DNA from: Nemertoderma westbladi
Lineage: Eukaryota; Xenacoelomorpha; Nemertodermatida; Nemertodermatidae
DNA: 23,798 nucleotides
NCBI GenBank assembly: GCA_032718475.1
Contig: JAUCBJ010004797.1
Location: forward strand, 1-23,798
Reading direction: 5' to 3'
Below are positions 18,907-23,798 of this stretch, piece after piece (within the stretch, counting starts at the first letter, position 1; each line of letters opens with the position of its first letter). Position numbers and translations under genes: made by a program. The notes under the pieces were generated by a model. The model worked only from the letters and a program-made list of their open reading frames with translations, ran no database searches and had not been told where the DNA came from.

Positions 18907-19092
18907 CTTATATCTTATATCATTTAATAGATTGTTATACTGGTAATCAGCTGTCATATTCTCGGGGAGTGGTGTAAAGAAATCTTCACTAACAATTTGT
19001 CTCGTCGATTGAATTCGAAGAAACGGGAGAATATATAAATGTAGAATACGGAACACTGGGTCATATATGGAATATGGATTGAACCTATCCAT
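18907..19092 (-). CDS. ABCC4-like: ABC transporter, ABCC4/MRP4-like, exon 1 (residues 1-62)
   Basis: The ATG at 19092 has a good context (AAAG before it and G after). It opens a 62-codon exon with FNPYSIYDPVFR, then SEDFFTPLPENMTADYQ, matching the cytoplasmic N-terminus of short ABCC transporters (an N-P motif, then an E-D-x-x-x-L-P-E segment). It ends TATAAG before the donor GTATGT at 18906-18901, in phase 0. Exon 2 also begins in phase 0, and the joined protein (..LLNDIRYK-VGRKTTPQ..) has about the expected spacing before the first membrane domain, so no missing exon is required. The intron, 18906-13173, is 5,734 nt and full of retrotransposons. A 5' untranslated exon further upstream is possible but not visible. 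Confidence 0.82.
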
Positions 19093-19911
19093 CTTTATAA
19101 TCTTATAAATTAAAATAGTTGTTGTTGATATGACAAGAAATAAATATAATTAACTAATGCATTGGTTGCATCCAACAGATAATAAATTATGAATTAGGTT
19201 AAGTTACATTAATTTTACAGTAACTATTTATTGAGCACATTTATACACCACATGATATACTCAATTAATAGTACCTTTATACTAAGTTTTTACTAGAAAA
19301 TACATAAATGGAAAGCAAGAATGAGGATGGATCTCCAGAAATAACTGCAATAAAATGTTATATTATTTAAAAAAGAAACGAATGAGTCATCTTAAGTCTT
19401 GGTCACCATCTGCCGGCCTTTCAACACAGTGTATACAAATCTATATGTGGGGATGGATGGACGGACAAATTCGTGTAGAACGTTTAGGGAATGAGAACTA
19501 TCAATTTGGAGGGGATATGTTTGGTTCAATTGGTCATCCAACCTATGAAAAAAGATAAACTATTCCCTCCTACCCAATTAATAGTTCACATTTCCTATAA
19601 AAAACAGTGCCTATGCATGTTCCTCGAAGAACCCCCCTATGCCTATTTATGTTTGTGTCTGGGAATGAACATTGTATGTATCAAAATGACATTCCCATTT
19701 AATTTTGTTCTTAATTATTGTTACCTTTATACCAAATGACATTTTTATGTAATTTGATACTTTTAAAATTATGTTAAAATGATATCAACATGTTAAATAA
19801 TATTTATGTGGCCGTTGTTTGTATCTCCTCTGTAATTTTAAATTTGGTTTAATATATATAATTAGTACCTTTTTAGGGAGACAATGTTGGCAATTTAACC
19901 CTATTAAACCC
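19093..19911. other. Upstream flank of the transporter gene, no gene seen
   Basis: AT-rich sequence 5' of the transporter start codon; the promoter should lie in here, but no single core element stands out from the AT background. Short open frames (19355-19558, 19491-19739) have no domain or compositional support. Confidence 0.35.
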
Positions 19912-21444
19912 GGGGGGGAGGGGGGGGGGGGGTCAATATGACTCCCCGTGGTTTTGTTTTTTTTTGTTATAACTCTGAAACAAACGCAGTTGGGAATCAG
20001 AAATTTTATGAATTTTCCTAAAAATCTATTGCCTTTCTAATAGTGAAAACTGTTTTCAAAGATATTGAGAAGTTTACGAGTGATAGCACCATATTTCAAC
20101 CCTACATTTAGCACTTTTTTAAAGATGTTTTTGAAAATTACATTTCATAAAATATGATTTGTAACATCTCTATTTTTGATTTACACTGGTTTTTTGGTGT
20201 TTGCATGATGATGGAATTCATATAAATTAATTTAGAAATGTCAAACTTGTTTTTTTTCGGGGTGTGCCAAAATATTGGTGCCAGCAACAAATTTTGAAAT
20301 ATGTCAATTTTGTAAAGTGATTGTTTGAACCTGTTTTTTACGCAATAGGAGTTATTTGGGGTTCTGGTTTCGATACGAGTTTCACCAGGCATATCAAACT
20401 TGTATTTTTCGATGCTGTGTGCAAAATGTGGTGCCAGCACGAAATTTTGAAAATCCTTTCAATAGTTCAATTGAACTTTCTCGCAATTTAGAGGTTTATG
20501 GCGGTTCTGAATTCAATGAAATAAATAATTATCAAACTAGACATCACAAAACTGGTATTTTTCGGAAGTGGGTGCAAAAGTTGGTTCTAGCACCAAATTT
20601 TGTAATCCATCAAATATACCAATTGATTGTGTCACCTTTTTTATTGCGTTATAGGGGTTTGTGAGGGCTCTGAATTCAATGGCATAAGTAAAAATTGCAA
20701 TAGAGTTTTCAAACTTCTATTTTTCGGCAGTGGTTCTACCAGCACCAATTTTTTGAATACAAGCAAATTGATCAAAAGATAGTATCATCTTGTTTCTTAC
20801 CTCTATACGAGTTTATGAGGGCCCTGAATCCGATGGAATCAATAAAAACAGCAATGGACATCTCAAACTTGTACTTTTTGGAGAAGGGTATGAAATTTGG
20901 TGCTATAATAGCACCATAATTTCCCATATTACGCCGAAAAATTTCAGTACCAACGATCTGGCAAATTAGAAATGTATTTCATTTGAATCAGCGCCCCAGA
21001 AAACCTATAAATGTGAATTTATAGCATTTCTTTAAGTGAATTAAAAATGTTGTCATCAAAATGAAAAGTGCTGGTTACTTGTTCCTTTTCTTCATTTTTT
21101 GCCTACGTAGAGGACTAAAACAGCCATTTCTAGTAATCAGATTATTTTTTAATATTTTTTCTAATTGATTCTGCGCCCCAGAAAACTTGTATTGAATAAC
21201 GATTAGCCGAAAATATTAACATTCAAATTTTATGAAAATTGTTCACGACTTGAAATTTTGGTGCTGCAAAATAACAACCCCAGTACATTTTTTCAAAGTA
21301 CCGATTTTACAGTATTAGTACATCCGATTTTTCGGTCCATTCAGACTAGTGAATTCTACGTACAAACAAAAAATCAGACGTTTTCGTTGAAATTTGTAGA
21401 TTTTCGAGGGGGCGAGGGGGGTTAATATGACACCCCCCCCCCCC
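19912..21444. repeat. Non-coding repeat element bounded by G/C-run motifs
   Basis: Both ends carry a G run, then T(C/T)AATATGAC, then a C run: at 19912-19947 (G7, AG, G12, then TCAATATGACTCCCC) and at 21415-21444 (G6, then TTAATATGAC, A and C12). The interior is AT-rich with no long frame. It contains five degenerate 153-bp units (20130-20910) and a repeated GCGCCCCAGAAAAC at 20991 and 21173. The end motifs are nearly palindromic, so they can be read as direct or inverted terminal repeats. No known class was recognised. Confidence 0.5.
20130..20910 (+). repeat. Five degenerate tandem units, about 153-bp period
   Basis: The anchor TCAAACTTGTATTTTTCGG, followed by a GTG-rich stretch, TGGTGCCAGCACCAAATTTTG and later GGGTTCTGAATTCAATGG, recurs near 20241, 20394, 20547, 20710 and 20863. 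Spacing is 153 bp, with one interval of about 163. Units differ by many substitutions, so the array is old. Confidence 0.75.
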
Positions 21445-21658
21445 GGTATTTGTACAACATTTTATAGCCCGGTACCGTAACACCCTTCCCTTACCTTTCT
21501 GTATTTTGCTATTTTTATAATTACCGGTATTAGTTTAGTAATAATAGAATTTGTAACAATTTCATTAATTGACATATCGTCGCTGATCTGGCAGAAAGGC
21601 CAAAGTGCAAATTTTTCAAAAATTGGGTTTTTGTTGAATATACAATCCTGGGACATTG

Positions 21659-23515
21659 CTACTACTAGGATCGGCATGCTGCATTGCAGCTGCATTTATA
21701 AGAATGCTGTGCCAGCTTGTCAACAAAATTGCACCGCCACAACTCCCTATCACCCATGACATTTGCTAGATCATCCGTATCTTTAAGGCCAGTGTCCTTT
21801 AAGATGCGTTTCAAGAAAGTCATGGGCTGTCCACCATGCTTATTCACTCCATGAGGCTGCCAAAGTACAAGATTATGCACTGGCTGGTCCTCACTGCGAA
21901 AGCAATGTCCTGCAAAGGGGAGGCGATTTTGTTCTAGTGTCAAGCTTGGGGGAACCAATGAGACACCTCCAATGTTATATATAGTCTGGTTGGAGATGTG
22001 TGCATTGTACTTGACACAATGAACCCGGCGTAGCATTCTTGTGAATGTTCCATCCAGAGATTTGGTGTCCTCAGCAGTTAGAGCCCAGCATGGACTCCCG
22101 TAGAGGAGTACTGGAACTACTGCTGCTCTAAATAATCGGACCTTAAGTTTCCGATTAATTCTCGGTGACTTCCAAATCCTGGAAAGCCTATTCAAGGCTG
22201 CCCATGCCTTTCCCTTACGTATTCGAAGGTCCTCACCTGACTTCCGGATCCATGATCCCAGGTAACAGAAGTCGTCCACATGCTCAAGCATACCATCCTT
22301 TGAGCTTATGCTCATCCGATCAGAGACTTGCTGAGGACTTTCAAAGTTAACTGTCAGAATTTTGGTCTTTCTGGAGTTAATAAAAAGACCAACACTAGAA
22401 GCAGCATGTTCTAATGAGCTGAGGAGCCGCTGGGCTCCCTCTAATGATTCTGAGAGTACTCCTAAGTCATCAGCAAAGTCTAGATCAGTTAGGTACTTGG
22501 CAGGATTTCCTCGACTTCTAGAGCCAGTAGGTGGAGTTATCATCACCCCATCATCATTATGATGATCTAAGGACATGCGTAGAACATAGTCAACCACAAT
22601 AATGAACAAGAATGGTGCAAGTGTGTCTCCTTGGAGGACGCCCCATAACACTTCAAATGGTTCTGTGTCAACATCAACAGTAGACACAAATGTTGTCGAA
22701 CCATCGTATACTGATCTGATTGCTGCAATAATTTCATCAGGAATCCCATATAATGAAAGTATGCTGAACATACGTGAGCGAGAGACTGAATCAAAGGCCT
22801 TGAAGAAGTCAACAAAGATAACAGCCAGATGCCTGTCTTTCTTTTTTGATAATTCTTCAATTATCCTTCTAAGTGCCAAAATGGGCTCCATGGTCCCACG
22901 ACCTTTACGGAACCCATTCTGATTTCCACGGAGCAGTCTCTCAATGGGATCCCTGATGCGATTTAATAGAATCCTATTGTATAGCTTTGCAGCAATCGAG
23001 ATCAATGAGATTCCCCGAAAAGAACCATAGAGTGTTAGGTTGCCCTTCTTGGGAACTGGCACCAACTTATTTGTTTTCATTTCTTGTGGGACTCTTGTTG
23101 TTCGGTACATGTCTACTATGATGGGATAGATGAGCTTTAAACACTCAGGTATTTTAAAGACCTCAGGGGGAACACCATCTACTCCACAGGCACGATTGGT
23201 CTTAATGCTCTTTGCAGCAGCCTTCACTTCTGCAAAGGAGATATCGCCAATGGGAATATCTGGGAGTACAGACTCAGACACCTTTACTTCTATAAAGTTA
23301 TCAGGCAATATCCTGTCATTATTGAGGAGCTTTTCAAAGTGGGCTTTCCAACCATTGAGGCGATCGGCTGGTGATTCAGCCTTAACCTTGGTGGTTGGTT
23401 GGCTTTTCCGCCCAGTAAGCAGATTGATCGATTTCCATGCCTGGGATGATTGCCTGCTGTCGTCAGAATCATTGATGGCATCAACCTGTTGGTTTATTAG
23501 CTCCTGTAGATTAAC
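21659..23515 (-). CDS. LINE A family, well-preserved copy: linker, reverse transcriptase and C-terminus
   Basis: The frame is open for 616 codons from just after a TGA at 23518-23516 to a TAG at 21667-21665. It begins VNLQELINQQVDAINDSDDS (linker), then SSQAWKSINLLTGRKSQ and WKAHFEKLLNND. It contains the reverse transcriptase blocks FRGISLISIAAKLYNRIL, NQNGFRKGRG, VIFVDFFKAFDSV (first catalytic Asp), GVLQGDTLAPFLF and LDFADDLGVL (second catalytic Asp pair, about 22466-22477). The C-terminus has GHCFRSEDQPVHNLVLWQP. It makes cDNA from its own RNA at a nicked target. The 3' end closes with three TAG units (21667-21659). The endonuclease half is missing: homology stops at 23512, where an opposite-strand copy begins. 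The clade looks RTE- or CR1-like but was not resolved. The true stop is probably a little earlier, as the nested copy at 17198 has TAA. Confidence 0.88.
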
Positions 23516-23798
23516 TCAGCAGACAGCAGCTGCAGAAACAGTTCCTGTATACCCTCGAAACAGGAAAAGGGTCCCCTAGCATGACAACAAAATTCAGAAG
23601 TGCCGAAATGACCTTCATAAGGCGCAGAAAGAGTCCCGACTCAAACAGACTACAGCGGCCAAGAATGCAGTTAAGGCTGCATCTAGGTCCCTGAACAGGC
23701 AGTACTCTGCTAATCTACAGGAGCTAATAAACCAACAGGTTGATGCCATCAATGATGCTGACGACAGCAGGTAATCATCCCAGGCATGGAAATCGATC
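23513..23798 (+). pseudogene. LINE A family fragment, head-to-head with the previous copy (runs off right edge)
   Basis: The plus strand reads QQTAAAETVPVYPRNRKRVP, stop, HDNKIQKCRNDLHKAQKESR, then NLQELINQQVDAINDADDSR, stop, SSQAWKSI. This is the LINE linker before the reverse transcriptase. Two sense codons have become stops: TAG after RVP, and TAA where the minus-strand copy has CAA. From the AATCTACAGGAGC anchor to the window end it matches the reverse complement of about 23417-23512 with very few differences. It is therefore non-functional at least in part. Confidence 0.8.

Noticed and set aside
19355-19739. Two overlapping small ORFs upstream of the transporter
   Set aside because: No conserved features, AT-rich codons, and no supporting splice sites.
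23130-23579. A 149-codon plus-strand ORF
   Set aside because: Most of it is the antisense of the LINE reverse-transcriptase region; only its last part (from about 23513) is sense coding of the opposite-strand LINE copy.

Overview
The window is nuclear DNA from an animal, most likely a marine invertebrate. The evidence is a spliced, ABCC4-like ABC transporter gene, an exon with calcium-binding EGF-like domains, several APE-type non-LTR retrotransposons (LINEs), and a tRNA-derived SINE whose body resembles the conserved core of cephalopod and other metazoan SINEs. The phylum cannot be fixed from the sequence alone.

Layout. Positions 1-1190 hold the 5' half of a minus-strand LINE, with endonuclease and 5' leader, running off the left edge. 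Positions 1218-3680 hold a purine-rich, Gag-like ORF that appears to combine a DEDD-type 3'-5' exonuclease-like domain with two CCHC zinc knuckles. It is followed by a polypurine tract and TG start that look like a retroelement 3' end. Positions 4209-4890 hold an unusual chain of perfect or near-perfect stem-loops and a 19-G run. At 5206-5378 is an EGF-like exon whose second domain is cut off by a minisatellite of about 40 copies of a 62/63-bp unit (5379-7866), with an 873-bp higher-order period inside it. Positions 7867-9548 are AT-rich and hold a 124-bp tandem duplication.

The main conventional gene is the minus-strand transporter. Exon 1 is 19092-18907 and exon 2 is 13172-9549, both phase 0, giving 1269 residues with two membrane domains and two nucleotide-binding domains. 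Its single intron of about 5.7 kb holds a SINE with a 7-bp target duplication, a snap-back inverted repeat, and a nested set of LINEs. A degenerate minus-strand LINE (family D) is split by a plus-strand LINE (family A) flanked by the 8-bp duplication GGGGTATC. That copy is itself interrupted at its reverse-transcriptase active site by a 242-bp 5'-truncated copy of its own family, flanked by a 12-bp duplication.

To the right of the gene, 19912-21444 is a non-coding repeat bounded by G/C homopolymer motifs, with five degenerate 153-bp units. Positions 21659-23512 hold a much better preserved family-A LINE on the minus strand (616 open codons, intact FADD), joined head-to-head at about 23512 to a plus-strand piece of the same family that leaves the window. 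The window therefore records repeated waves of LINE activity around and inside one host gene. The most novel-looking items are the exonuclease/zinc-knuckle ORF with its downstream hairpin chain, and the minisatellite that expanded inside an EGF exon.
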